Of a stretch of 16,886 nt of DNA, positions 1 to 6,723 are shown piece after piece. The translations under genes were made by a program, and so were the position numbers. The notes below the pieces were generated by a model. It worked only from the letters and a program-made list of their open reading frames with translations, did no database searches and was not told where the DNA came from. The first letter of the stretch is position 1. Each line of letters begins with the position of its first letter. Source of the DNA: an uncultured Shinella sp. (GTDB lineage Bacteria > Pseudomonadota > Alphaproteobacteria > Rhizobiales > Rhizobiaceae); NCBI RefSeq assembly GCF_946479415.1, contig NZ_CAMLFY010000101.1, positions 1-16,886 of the forward strand, written 5' to 3'.

Positions 1-67
1 CATCCGACTTCACGCGGATCTTTACGTTGTAATCAACAACGCGTTTGACTGGGACCAAGATCTTCAT
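1..67 (-). CDS. etfB: Electron transfer flavoprotein beta subunit, N-terminus (partial)
   Basis: Only the first 22 codons lie in the window; the gene runs off the left edge. The reading begins MKILVPVKRVVDYNVKIRVK, the typical EtfB N-terminus (first strand of the nucleotide-binding fold). With EtfA, EtfB forms the soluble FAD/AMP heterodimer that carries electrons from acyl-CoA and related dehydrogenases to ETF:ubiquinone oxidoreductase. The ATG at 67 is preceded by a purine-rich GGAAGGAAG at good spacing, which fixes the start. A near-consensus promoter (204-232) gives the gene its own transcript, separate from the rhomboid gene just upstream on the same strand. Identification rests on a short but distinctive stretch; etfA would be expected next, outside the window. 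Confidence 0.9.
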   Translation of the reverse strand, partial: MKILVPVKRVVDYNVKIRVKSD

Positions 68-173
68 GGCTTCCTTCCTTCAATATGCTCGCGAGGGAAA
101 ATGCGCCTTCCAAGGGCGCCCTGATTGTCGATTGGCGACATCGATACGTGTTTTTTCCCCAAATACAATGCAT
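33..173 (-). CDS. Candidate 46-residue leader ORF upstream of and overlapping etfB
   Basis: An ATG at 173 (or the in-frame GTG at 176) is preceded by a perfect AGGAGG (complement of 181-186), 7 nt from the ATG. The frame runs 46 codons, starts MHCIWGKNTY, and ends in TGA at 35-33, inside etfB in another frame, so it overlaps the first 35 bases of etfB. It lies within the predicted 130-nt etfB leader. No recognisable domain and no run of a single regulatory amino acid is visible. It could be a translated leader affecting etfB expression, or a chance ORF. The Shine-Dalgarno is the main support. Confidence 0.25.
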   Translation of the reverse strand: MHCIWGKNTYRCRQSTIRAPLEGAFSLASILKEGSHEDLGPSQTRC

Positions 174-203
174 CACGGACCCTCCTCGCGTGAAAACGCA
201 GGC

Positions 204-232
204 GTTATAAATTACCTTTACGTTCACGTCAA
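204..232 (-). promoter_or_regulatory. Predicted sigma-70-type promoter for etfB
   Basis: On the minus strand TTGACG (232-227) is separated by exactly 17 nt from TATAAC (209-204), close to the housekeeping consensus. Transcription would start near position 197, giving an etfB leader of about 130 nt. The -35 lies only about 10 bases beyond the rhomboid stop codon (243-241), so etfB expression is not solely dependent on read-through from the rhomboid gene. Confidence 0.7.
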
Positions 233-240
233 TTTTTCCG

Positions 241-1029
241 TCATTGCCGCCCCCAATGGGTCGGCGGGACGGAAGACTGGGCGGTGGTTTCCTCCGCTGG
301 CACCGGTGTCGCCTCCACATGCCGCACCGCCTTGGGGGTGACGATCGTGCGGTCGAAGAGCGGCACCCCGCGCCGCCTGAGTATCAAAACCAGCAGCGCA
401 CCGGCGACGATGCCGCCGACATGAGCGCCCCAGGACACACCGCCATCGCTGTTGACCGCCAGCATGTAGAACTGCTGCGCAATCCAGAAGGCGAGCGGGA
501 TGACCGCTGGCAGCGGCAGGGGAATGCGGAAGAACACCAGCACCCAGACGCGCACCTTGGGATGCAGCAGGAAATAGGCGGCCACCACGCCTGATATCGC
601 CCCCGACGCCCCGATCAGCGGCGCCTCGGAATCCGGCTGCACGAGGCCATGCACCAGGGCGCCGGCCGCCGCGCACAGGAGATAGAAGATCAGATAACGG
701 AAATGCCCCAGCGCATCCTCGACATTGTCGCCGAACACCCAGAGGAAGAGCATGTTGGAGGCGAGATGCATGAAATCGCCATGCAGGAAGGCATAGGTGA
801 TGTAGGTCGCATCCTCCGGCACCAGCACGAGGCTGGGCTCGAGATCGGCAAAATCGAAGACCACGGCCGGGATATAACCGAGGCCGACCACCGCCGCATC
901 GGAAAAGGCCTGCGTCGAAACGAGCCCCGTCACCAGCCAGACGACGACGTTTATCGCGATCAGGCTGATCGTGACATATTGCACCTTGATGTATTTCAGG
1001 GCGTTCGCGTCGTGCAGCGGTATGAACAT
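241..1029 (-). CDS. Rhomboid family intramembrane serine protease
   Basis: The 262-residue polytopic inner-membrane protein carries the rhomboid catalytic set: the HxxxxHxxxN cluster HGDFMHLASN (His83, His88, Asn92), the GxSG motif GASG with nucleophile Ser142, and the partner histidine in GAHVGG (His203). Rhomboids cleave substrate transmembrane helices within the bilayer; the substrate here cannot be predicted. Hydrophobic segments begin near residue 20 and end near 217, followed by a polar cytosolic tail of about 45 residues. The ATG at 1029 follows a GAAGGGG ribosome-binding stretch. It sits 34 bp downstream of the adenosyltransferase on the same strand and is likely co-transcribed with it. 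All catalytic residues are present, so it is probably active. Confidence 0.93.
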   Translation of the reverse strand: MFIPLHDANALKYIKVQYVTISLIAINVVVWLVTGLVSTQAFSDAAVVGLGYIPAVVFDFADLEPSLVLVPEDATYITYAFLHGDFMHLASNMLFLWVFGDNVEDALGHFRYLIFYLLCAAAGALVHGLVQPDSEAPLIGASGAISGVVAAYFLLHPKVRVWVLVFFRIPLPLPAVIPLAFWIAQQFYMLAVNSDGGVSWGAHVGGIVAGALLVLILRRRGVPLFDRTIVTPKAVRHVEATPVPAEETTAQSSVPPTHWGRQ

Positions 1030-1063
1030 GGATCCCCTTCCCCAAGGCCTTTGGCGGACGAGC

Positions 1064-1642
1064 TTACCTGTTCTGCCCCGGAACCCACAATATGTCCGTG
1101 CGACCCTTGTCGTTCACGAAGCGCGCGGCGACGAAGAGGAAATCCGAGAGACGGTTGATATAGGCGACGGCCGCCGCCGACACCGCCTCGCCCTCGCTCT
1201 CCTGCAAGGCGACGATGCGCCGCTCGGCCCGGCGCGCGACGGTGCGCGCCAGATGCAGCGCCGCCGCCGCCGGCGTGCCGCCCGGCAGCACGAAGGAGCG
1301 CAGCGGCTCGAGATCGGCATTGAGCGTATCGATCTCCTGCTCCAACCGGTCGACCTGCGACTGTACGATGCGCAGCGGCTCGTAGTCGAGCTTTTTGCCG
1401 GTCTCGGGCGTGGCAAGATCGGCACCGAGATCGAACAGGTCGTTCTGGATGCGGACGATCATCCGGTCGAGATCGGGGTGATCGGCAAGATGCTGGCGCA
1501 CGAGCCCAATGCAGGAATTCGTCTCGTCGACCGCGCCGTAGGATTCGACGCGCAGGTCGTGCTTCTTGCGGCGCGGACCGGCGACGAGGCCCGTCGTGCC
1601 GTCGTCGCCGGTGCGCGTGTAGATCTTGTTGAGCTTGACCAT
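1064..1642 (-). CDS. PduO-type ATP:cob(I)alamin adenosyltransferase
   Basis: This 192-residue protein transfers the 5'-deoxyadenosyl group of ATP to cob(I)alamin to make coenzyme B12. It has the PduO-family N-terminal ATP-binding motif TRTGDDGTTGL (residues 9-19), the LPGGTPAAA turn (119-127), the arginine-rich helix RTVARRAER (133-141) and the C-terminal NRLSDFLFVAAR (163-174). Upstream in-frame codons exist, but the ATG at 1642 matches the family N-terminus (MVKLNKIYTRTGD) and overlaps the stop of the preceding gene by one base (TGATG), suggesting translational coupling. Downstream is the rhomboid gene after 34 bp. It is the PduO/MMAB type rather than CobA/BtuR, and the length is normal for the family. 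Confidence 0.93.
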   Translation of the reverse strand: MVKLNKIYTRTGDDGTTGLVAGPRRKKHDLRVESYGAVDETNSCIGLVRQHLADHPDLDRMIVRIQNDLFDLGADLATPETGKKLDYEPLRIVQSQVDRLEQEIDTLNADLEPLRSFVLPGGTPAAAALHLARTVARRAERRIVALQESEGEAVSAAAVAYINRLSDFLFVAARFVNDKGRTDILWVPGQNR

Positions 1643-1842
1643 CAGCCGCGCCCGCCGCCGGTGATCCACAGCGTCAGCATGATCAGCACGATGGCGACGG
1701 CCTGCAGCAGGACACGCGCCTGCATCAGCTTGTTGGATGTGTTGCCGCTGCCGCCCTTGGCCATGTTGACGAGGCCGCGCACGAGCACGATGACGACGAG
1801 ACCCATGACGAGCAGGGTCATGAAGGTGAGGAAGGAAGACAT
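1642..1842 (-). CDS. Two-helix membrane protein with HIG1-type domain
   Basis: This 66-residue inner-membrane protein has two predicted helices (about residues 4-24 and 43-61) joined by a short polar loop. The loop and start of the second helix carry NKLMQARVLLQ (37-47), the hallmark of the HIG1/hypoxia-induced-gene family; bacterial members are often annotated as twin transmembrane proteins. Eukaryotic relatives associate with respiratory complexes, but the role in bacteria is not established. It is the first gene of the three-gene run with the adenosyltransferase and rhomboid, and its TGA shares a base with the ATG of the adenosyltransferase. A perfect 7-bp hairpin lies 28 bp upstream. The ribosome-binding site is weak (GGAT, about 9 nt from the ATG). 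Confidence 0.85.
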   Translation of the reverse strand: MSSFLTFMTLLVMGLVVIVLVRGLVNMAKGGSGNTSNKLMQARVLLQAVAIVLIMLTLWITGGGRG

Positions 1843-1869
1843 GCCAACGATCCGGTTTGATTTCTGTCA

Positions 1870-1887
1870 GCCCTATTCACATAGGGC
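1870..1887. repeat. Perfect 7-bp inverted repeat upstream of the HIG1-type gene
   Basis: GCCCTAT (1870-1876) and ATAGGGC (1881-1887) flank a 4-base spacer. It lies in the 100-bp gap between the SDR stop and the HIG1-type gene start, where a promoter for the downstream operon would be expected. No T-tract follows on either strand, so a rho-independent terminator is unlikely; an operator or a structured 5' leader is possible. Confidence 0.45.
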
Positions 1888-1942
1888 ATTTCACGCAAAG
1901 TGCACGTCTTTTGCGGCAAAAAGCCTGCGACGCCGCGCCGCG

Positions 1943-2785
1943 TCAGCCGAGCCGGCCGATGATGCGATAGAAAAGCCCCGCCGGCAGCAGCTTCTTGAGC
2001 AATACGCCCTGCTTCGCCGGCGTCGTCACGACATAGTGCGGCCGCGGCGCCTTCGCCGTCAGCGCATGGCGCAACACCTCGTGCACCGCCTCCGGTCCGA
2101 GCTTGCCGCGCGCCGGTTTTGATTCGCCGCGCAGGCGCTGGAGCTGCCGGCGATATTCTTCCGCATGCACCGAGTTTTCGAGATCGATGTTCTTCTCGAT
2201 GTAATGCAGAGCATTGGCGGTGAAGCGAGAGGCGATCGGCCCCGGCTCGATCAGGCTGACATGCACGCCCGAGCCCTTGAGCTCCATGCGCAGCGTCAAA
2301 GACAGGCCTTCCAGCGCGAATTTCGAGGCATTGTAGGCGCCGCGCCAGCGATAGGGCACGATTCCCAGGATCGACGAGCACTGCACGATGCGACCATGGC
2401 CCTGCCGGCGCATGACGGGAATGACCCGCCGCGTCAGGTCATGCCAGCCGAAGACATTCGTCTCGAACTGTTCGCGCAGCACCTCGACCGGCAGATCCTC
2501 GACGGCCCCGGCCTGACCATAGGCGCCGTTGTTGAACAGCGCATCGAGCCCCCCGCCGGTGCGCGCAAGAACCGTCTCGGCAAGCACCGCGATGGTATCC
2601 GGCCTAGTATAATCCATCAGCAGCGCTTCGATGCCGTCGGCCTGGAGACCCGCCAGATCCTCCTCCCGCCGCACGGTGGCAAACACCCGCCAGCCCTCGG
2701 CCTTCAGCGCGCGGGCGCAATAGGCACCGATCCCGGAGGAGCAGCCGGTGACGATGATGCTGCGCATGGTTTCTGGAGAAGACAT
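1943..2785 (-). CDS. SDR family NAD(P)-dependent oxidoreductase
   Basis: This is a classical short-chain dehydrogenase/reductase of about 280 residues. Visible motifs: the cofactor glycine motif TGCSSGIG (13-20), a variant NNG in place of NNAG (85-87), the catalytic serine region CSS (136-138) and YNASK (Tyr151, Lys155). Arginines after strand 2 (VRR, 38-40) fit NADP preference, an inference. The open frame extends upstream to 2881, but the ATG at 2785 is chosen because AGGA stands 7 nt before it; 2791 and 2767 are alternatives. Substrate unknown. It starts divergently from the YihY/BrkB gene and is followed after 100 bp by the HIG1-type gene on the same strand. Confidence 0.88.
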   Translation of the reverse strand: MSSPETMRSIIVTGCSSGIGAYCARALKAEGWRVFATVRREEDLAGLQADGIEALLMDYTRPDTIAVLAETVLARTGGGLDALFNNGAYGQAGAVEDLPVEVLREQFETNVFGWHDLTRRVIPVMRRQGHGRIVQCSSILGIVPYRWRGAYNASKFALEGLSLTLRMELKGSGVHVSLIEPGPIASRFTANALHYIEKNIDLENSVHAEEYRRQLQRLRGESKPARGKLGPEAVHEVLRHALTAKAPRPHYVVTTPAKQGVLLKKLLPAGLFYRIIGRLG

Positions 2786-2880
2786 GGTCATTTCCTGTAC
2801 AAATTCGCCTTCGTTTCCCATATTCAACCGCAACAGACAATGAGAGTGCAGTCGCGTAACGGCTGCGAAGGGACTGGACA

Positions 2881-3831
2881 TTGCCGATGCCGACCGCCAT
2901 CCGCCTTGCCTACAAGGTCGTCTTCGATGCGATCTGGCATTTTTCAGAGGACGACGGCTGGGCGATGGGCAGCCATGTCGCGCTCTCCACGCTGCTGGCG
3001 ATCTTCCCCTTCCTGATCTTCGGCACCGCGCTCGGCTCCTTCCTCGGCGCCGACCAGTTTGCCGAGACGGCCGTGCACCTGATCTTCGACACCTGGCCGG
3101 AATCGATCGCCGCGCCCATCTCGCGCGAGGTCGTCGCCGTTCTCACCATCCCACGCGGCGGGCTCTTGACCGTCTCCGTGCTCGCGGCGGCCTATTTCGC
3201 CTCGAACGGGGTGGAGGCGCTGCGCATCTCGCTCAACCGTGCCTATAGGGTGGCCGAGACACGCTACTGGTATGTCACGCGCCTCGCCAGCCTCGGCTTC
3301 GTCATCGCCGGCGTGTTGGCGCTTGCCGTCATCAGCATCGTGCTCGTCGCGGCACCGCTTGCCGTGCGCGCCACCGGCGACTGGCTGCCTTGGCTCACCT
3401 ATGTCTATTCCTGGGTGGAAAGCTGGGGCCTGTTCGGCACGATCCTCGTTCTGTTCATCGGCCTCCTGATCGCCCATCTCTGGCTGCCGGCCGGTCGGCG
3501 CAAGATCGCCGACGTGCTGCCGGGCATCTTTCTCACGCTGCTTGCCTGGGGCGTCGGTGCCTATACCTTCGCCTCCTATCTCGCCACCTTTGCCAATTAC
3601 GTCTCGACCTATGCCGGCCTCGCCTCGATCATGATCGCGCTGGTCTTCCTCTACATCGTCGGCGTGATCTTCATCCTCGGGGCCGAAATCAATGCAGCGC
3701 TCCTGAAATACCGCGTCAAGCACATCATCCTCGACCGGATCAGGGGCGTGAAAAAGCCCGCACCCGTCGTCGACGATTCAATGGAAGACGAAGCCATAGC
3801 CCGCGAGCAAGGCGCGAAGGCCGGCCGGTGA
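2881..3831 (+). CDS. YihY/virulence factor BrkB family membrane protein
   Basis: This 316-residue integral membrane protein has about six hydrophobic segments between residues 32 and 275 and a charged cytosolic tail. Family hallmarks are the N-terminal LSTLLAIFPFLIFG (35-48), EALRISLNRAYRV in the middle (112-124) and the C-terminal YAGLASIMIALVFLYIVGVI followed by ILGAEINAALL. The molecular function of the family is not established; the old names (BrkB, 'ribonuclease BN') are historical. TTG at 2881 is taken as start because AAGGGA lies 7 nt upstream; an ATG two codons later (2887) is equally possible. Its last 54 bases overlap the 3' end of the convergent gluQ. Confidence 0.88.
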   Translation: MPMPTAIRLAYKVVFDAIWHFSEDDGWAMGSHVALSTLLAIFPFLIFGTALGSFLGADQFAETAVHLIFDTWPESIAAPISREVVAVLTIPRGGLLTVSVLAAAYFASNGVEALRISLNRAYRVAETRYWYVTRLASLGFVIAGVLALAVISIVLVAAPLAVRATGDWLPWLTYVYSWVESWGLFGTILVLFIGLLIAHLWLPAGRRKIADVLPGIFLTLLAWGVGAYTFASYLATFANYVSTYAGLASIMIALVFLYIVGVIFILGAEINAALLKYRVKHIILDRIRGVKKPAPVVDDSMEDEAIAREQGAKAGR

Positions 3832-4701
3832 CAGGCCTTTCTCCCGATAGGCGGCAATGCCGGTATCCTGGTTGCTCTTGGAGAGTTTTCGCCCATCCGG
3901 CCCCGGCACCAGATCATGGTGCCGATAGGCCGGCGCCGGCAAGCCGAGCAGGCTCTGCAACAGCCGGTGCACGGAGGTCGCATGAAAAAGGTCCTGCCCC
4001 CGTACCACATCCGTGACGCCCTGCTCCGCATCGTCGAGCACCACGGCGAGATGGTAACTGACCGGCGCATCCGGCCGCGACAGGATGACATCGCCCCAGC
4101 GTTCCGGCCGGGCCGCAACAATGCCCGTCTCGCCTTCCGGCCCGGCACCCGCCTCCGACCAGTCCAGGCTGGCAGGCGCAAGCGCCAACGCCTTGTCCAT
4201 GTCGAGCCTCCAGGCATGCTGCCGCCCCCCGGCAATCCATGCCAGCGCCTCTCCCCGGTCGAGCCCCCGCTCCTCCGTCGGATAGAGCGGCGCCCCATCC
4301 GGATCGCGCGGCCAGATGCCGCCATCAGCCTCATGCGCCTCAACCCGCGCCTTCACCTCGCCACGGCTCAAGAAACCCGGATAAAGCAGACCCATCGCCT
4401 TCAGGCGCTCCAGCGCCGCAGCATAGAAGCCAAGGTGCTCCGATTGGCGCCGCACCGGCTTTTCCCAATCGAGCCCGAGCCAGGCGAGATCCCGATAGAT
4501 CGCCGTTTCGAATTCAGATCGCGAGCGCGCGGGATCGATGTCTTCGATGCGCAGCAGGAACCGGCCGCCGCAGCGTGCGGCGAGATCGTGGTTGAGGATC
4601 GCCGAGAGCGCATGGCCGAGATGCAGCAGCCCGTTCGGGCTTGGCGCGAAACGGAAGACACGCGGTTTTGACAAAGGATTGTGCATGAGGTCTTCTGCCA
4701 T
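3778..4701 (-). CDS. gluQ: Glutamyl-Q tRNA(Asp) synthetase
   Basis: This 307-residue paralogue of the GluRS catalytic domain, lacking an anticodon-binding domain, attaches glutamate to the queuosine base at position 34 of tRNA(Asp). Class I motifs are HLGH in LLHLGHALSAILN (25-37), RIEDIDPAR (51-59) and KLSKS (272-276). The usual zinc-ligand cysteine pair after the YP dipeptide (residues 110 and 112) is Gly and Leu here, so the family zinc site appears lost; the only cysteine in the protein is Cys44. The start at 4701 has no clear Shine-Dalgarno; 4686 is an alternative. Only 39 bp separate it from the divergent DNA glycosylase gene, and its 3' end overlaps the YihY/BrkB gene by 54 bp. Confidence 0.92.
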   Translation of the reverse strand: MAEDLMHNPLSKPRVFRFAPSPNGLLHLGHALSAILNHDLAARCGGRFLLRIEDIDPARSRSEFETAIYRDLAWLGLDWEKPVRRQSEHLGFYAAALERLKAMGLLYPGFLSRGEVKARVEAHEADGGIWPRDPDGAPLYPTEERGLDRGEALAWIAGGRQHAWRLDMDKALALAPASLDWSEAGAGPEGETGIVAARPERWGDVILSRPDAPVSYHLAVVLDDAEQGVTDVVRGQDLFHATSVHRLLQSLLGLPAPAYRHHDLVPGPDGRKLSKSNQDTGIAAYREKGLSPAGLRALLAGYGFVFH

Positions 4702-4740
4702 GACGAGGCGCGCACGACAACAAAAGGGCGGCTCACGACG

Positions 4741-5397
4741 ATGCAATTGCACATGATCAAAACGGATGCCGATGTCGCGGCCGGTCTCGTCGATCTCGCG
4801 CTGGTCGATGTGCGCCTTTTCAACGTCATCGACAAGGCTGGCCCCGTGCCGCTGCGCCGCCTTCCGCCCGGCTACCGGGGCCTTGCCGGCATCATCGTCG
4901 CGCAGATGGTGTCACGGGCGAGCGCCGACGCGATCTGGCGCCGGCTGGAAGAGACGGCGGGCGACATCACGCCCCATCACATGCTTCGCCTTTCCGACGA
5001 GGACTGCCGCACAATCGGCCTGTCTCGGGCAAAGGCCGAGACGCTGCGCCGCGCGGCCGAAAGCGTCGATCGCGGCGACCTCGATCTCGACGCGATCTGC
5101 CATATGGAGGCCACCGCCGCGACGCGGAAGCTGACCGCCATCAAGGGCATCGGCCGCTGGACGGCGGATGTCTATCTGCTGTTTTGCGGCGGCCACCCGG
5201 ACATCTTCCCATCAGGCGATGTCGCGCTTCAGAATGCCGTTGCCCATGCGCTCGGGCTCGGCATGCGGCCGACCCCGCAGGAACTCGACGCTATCGCCGA
5301 AAAATGGTCGCCCTGGCGCGGCGTCTCGGCCCGGCTTTTCTGGGCCTATTACGCGCGGGAAATGCGCCGTGAAGTCGCGCCGGTCCTAGAAGGATGA
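4741..5397 (+). CDS. DNA-3-methyladenine glycosylase II (AlkA-like, HhH-GPD family)
   Basis: This 218-residue base-excision-repair glycosylase carries a helix-hairpin-helix LTAIKGIGRWTADV (131-144) followed by the GPD-type loop FPSGDVALQNA with the catalytic aspartate at Asp160. The N-terminal part (GLAGIIVAQMVSRASADAIWRRL, shown here in summary as residues 47-69) matches the first helices of the fold. It lacks the extra N-terminal domain of E. coli AlkA and the iron-sulfur cysteines of Nth/MutY, consistent with a compact AlkA-type enzyme removing alkylated purines. ATG 4741 is chosen (purine-rich AAGGGCGG upstream); ATG 4753 is an alternative. It is divergent from gluQ across 39 bp. No Ada-type box was recognised. 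Confidence 0.88.
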   Translation: MQLHMIKTDADVAAGLVDLALVDVRLFNVIDKAGPVPLRRLPPGYRGLAGIIVAQMVSRASADAIWRRLEETAGDITPHHMLRLSDEDCRTIGLSRAKAETLRRAAESVDRGDLDLDAICHMEATAATRKLTAIKGIGRWTADVYLLFCGGHPDIFPSGDVALQNAVAHALGLGMRPTPQELDAIAEKWSPWRGVSARLFWAYYAREMRREVAPVLEG

Positions 5398-5436
5398 ACC
5401 CGCGAAAATCCATAGTTCCCGCTTTTCCATTCCGGC

Positions 5437-5466
5437 TTCACAATGCTGTAACAACAGGCCTAATAT
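5437..5466 (+). promoter_or_regulatory. Predicted promoter for the HNH gene
   Basis: TTCACA (5437-5442) and TAATAT (5461-5466) are separated by 18 nt, 35 bp upstream of the TTG start of the HNH gene, in a 104-bp gap that is more AT-rich than the flanking genes. This is compatible with an alphaproteobacterial housekeeping promoter; it is a pattern match only. Confidence 0.5.
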
Positions 5467-5501
5467 AGAAGGGCAGATGCCGAATCGATCAGGAGAAGCC
5501 C

Positions 5502-6059
5502 TTGACGATTTCTGTTTCACCACAGGCCCTGCCAGCTCTTGTACTGAATGCTGACTACAGGCCGCTGAGTTATTACCCCTTGTCGCTTTGGTCCTGGCAG
5601 GACGCGATCAAGGCCGTATTTCTTGACCGCGTAAACATCATCGCCGAATACGACTATTCGGTGTCCTCGCCGAGTTTCACGATGCGCCTGCCGAGCGTCG
5701 TGTGCCTGAAAACCTACGTGCAGCCTTCGCGCCACCCGGCCTTTACCCGGTTCAACGTGTTCCTGCGCGACAAGTTCGAATGCCAGTACTGCGGGACGCC
5801 CGACGACCTGACCTTCGACCATGTCATCCCGCGCGCCCATGGCGGCGAGACGACCTGGCAGAACGTGGTCGCGGCCTGCTCCCCGTGCAATCTGAGAAAA
5901 GGCAGCAAGCTGCCGAAGCAGGCGGGTATGCACCCGCATCAGAAGCCCTACCAGCCGACGGTTCAGGATCTGCACAATAACGGGCGACTGTTTCCACCCA
6001 ACTATCTGCATGAAAGCTGGATGGACTATCTCTACTGGGACGTCGAACTGCAACCCTGA
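5502..6059 (+). CDS. HNH endonuclease domain protein
   Basis: This 185-residue protein has a C-terminal HNH fold: zinc-ligand pairs C94-x2-C97 (CQYC) and C126-x2-C129 (CSPC), the DH pair Asp106-His107 in FDHVIPRAHGG, and Asn121 in WQNVVAACSPCN, the usual ββα-metal arrangement. The N-terminal 80 residues form a conserved-looking extension (LVLNADYRPLSYYPLSLW region). No transposon, restriction or intron context surrounds it, so a chromosomal DNA repair or maintenance role is more likely than a mobile homing nuclease; that is inference. The TTG start is well supported by AGGAGA ending 5 nt upstream (5491-5496); the nearby ATG at 5477 is out of frame. It converges on dsbB. Confidence 0.88.
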   Translation: MTISVSPQALPALVLNADYRPLSYYPLSLWSWQDAIKAVFLDRVNIIAEYDYSVSSPSFTMRLPSVVCLKTYVQPSRHPAFTRFNVFLRDKFECQYCGTPDDLTFDHVIPRAHGGETTWQNVVAACSPCNLRKGSKLPKQAGMHPHQKPYQPTVQDLHNNGRLFPPNYLHESWMDYLYWDVELQP

Positions 6060-6107
6060 CGCATCTGGCGCAAAACCGGGGGACGGTTTTGCGGCGATGG
6101 CATGCGT
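6059..6107. repeat. Nested palindromic element between HNH and dsbB genes
   Basis: Inner arms CGCAAAACCG (6069-6078) and CGGTTTTGCG (6084-6093) form a perfect 10-bp stem with a 5-base loop. Outer arms ACGCAT (6059-6064) and ATGCGT (6102-6107) are also complementary. It fills the 67-bp gap between two convergent genes and overlaps the last base of the HNH stop codon. It could serve as a bidirectional terminator, although no U-tract follows. From memory it resembles the dispersed intergenic palindromes common in rhizobial genomes; that resemblance is unverified. Confidence 0.6.
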
Positions 6108-6126
6108 TTGAAACGGGTTGCTGGCA

Positions 6127-6636
6127 TCACGCTTTCGCAGACCGCGCGCCCTTGAAGGCGATCGCGGCGAGGATGAGGCTTGCGATAACGTTCCAGCCGG
6201 CGAACGAAAGACCCAGCAGCCGGAACGACGCTTCCGTGCAGGACGGGCCGTGCTTGGTGTTGATGTCGGACAGGAGGTCGCCGGCATTCTGCGTGACACC
6301 CTGCGCCGTGGTCGCGCAGGTCGCCGGTCCTTCCCAGAAGCCCCATTCGACACCCGCGTGATAGACGCCCATCCCCGCACCGACGAGCATCATGATGCCG
6401 GCGATGGCGAGCAGCAGGCGCGTCAACCAGACCGGCCCATTGAAGAGCGCCGAAAGCAGCGCTGCCACAGCAACCGGGATGCCGTAGTAATAGGGATCGC
6501 GCTGCAGAAGGCAGAGCGCGCAGGGAATGTAGCCGCCGATATGTTCGAAGGCCAGCGCACCGCCGACGGTCGCAGCCATGCCAAGCGAAAGCAGACCGGC
6601 GGAAGCCTTGCGGGAGAGATCGAGGGAAGCCGTCAT
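6127..6636 (-). CDS. dsbB: Disulfide bond formation protein B (DsbB family)
   Basis: This 169-residue inner-membrane protein has four hydrophobic helices and the two periplasmic cysteine pairs of the family: CALC (Cys39, Cys42) in IPCALCLLQRDPY, and Cys107 (GPATC) with Cys133 (GPSC). DsbB reoxidises the periplasmic thiol oxidase DsbA and passes electrons to quinone. The QRDPYYYG segment after the CxxC is typical of alphaproteobacterial members. ATG 6636 (GGA 7 nt upstream) is preferred over the in-frame TTG at 6648. No dsbA lies in the window; whether this is the main DsbB or a DsbI-like paralogue cannot be decided. It is monocistronic by appearance, convergent to the HNH gene. Confidence 0.9.
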   Translation of the reverse strand: MTASLDLSRKASAGLLSLGMAATVGGALAFEHIGGYIPCALCLLQRDPYYYGIPVAVAALLSALFNGPVWLTRLLLAIAGIMMLVGAGMGVYHAGVEWGFWEGPATCATTAQGVTQNAGDLLSDINTKHGPSCTEASFRLLGLSFAGWNVIASLILAAIAFKGARSAKA

Positions 6637-6683
6637 CAGTTCGTCCAATCGGGCCGGCGGGGATACCGGCGAAACGGCGCCGA

Positions 6684-6711
6684 GTTCTATCAGGTGTCGC
6701 TGTATTGTAAA
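6684..6711 (-). promoter_or_regulatory. Possible dsbB promoter
   Basis: On the minus strand TTTACA (6711-6706) and TAGAAC (6689-6684) are 16 nt apart and would start transcription about 40 nt before the dsbB ATG. The match to consensus is moderate. A 7-bp inverted repeat lies just upstream (6724-6746). Confidence 0.35.
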
Positions 6712-6723
6712 TCACCGCACGGA

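Noticed and set aside
971..2122. 383-residue rightward frame opposite the adenosyltransferase block
   Set aside because: Arginine-rich shadow spanning three well-supported genes on the other strand.
2944..3723. 259-residue leftward frame opposite the YihY/BrkB gene
   Set aside because: Aspartate/glutamate/glycine-rich antisense shadow of a hydrophobic membrane protein gene; no family resemblance or ribosome-binding site.
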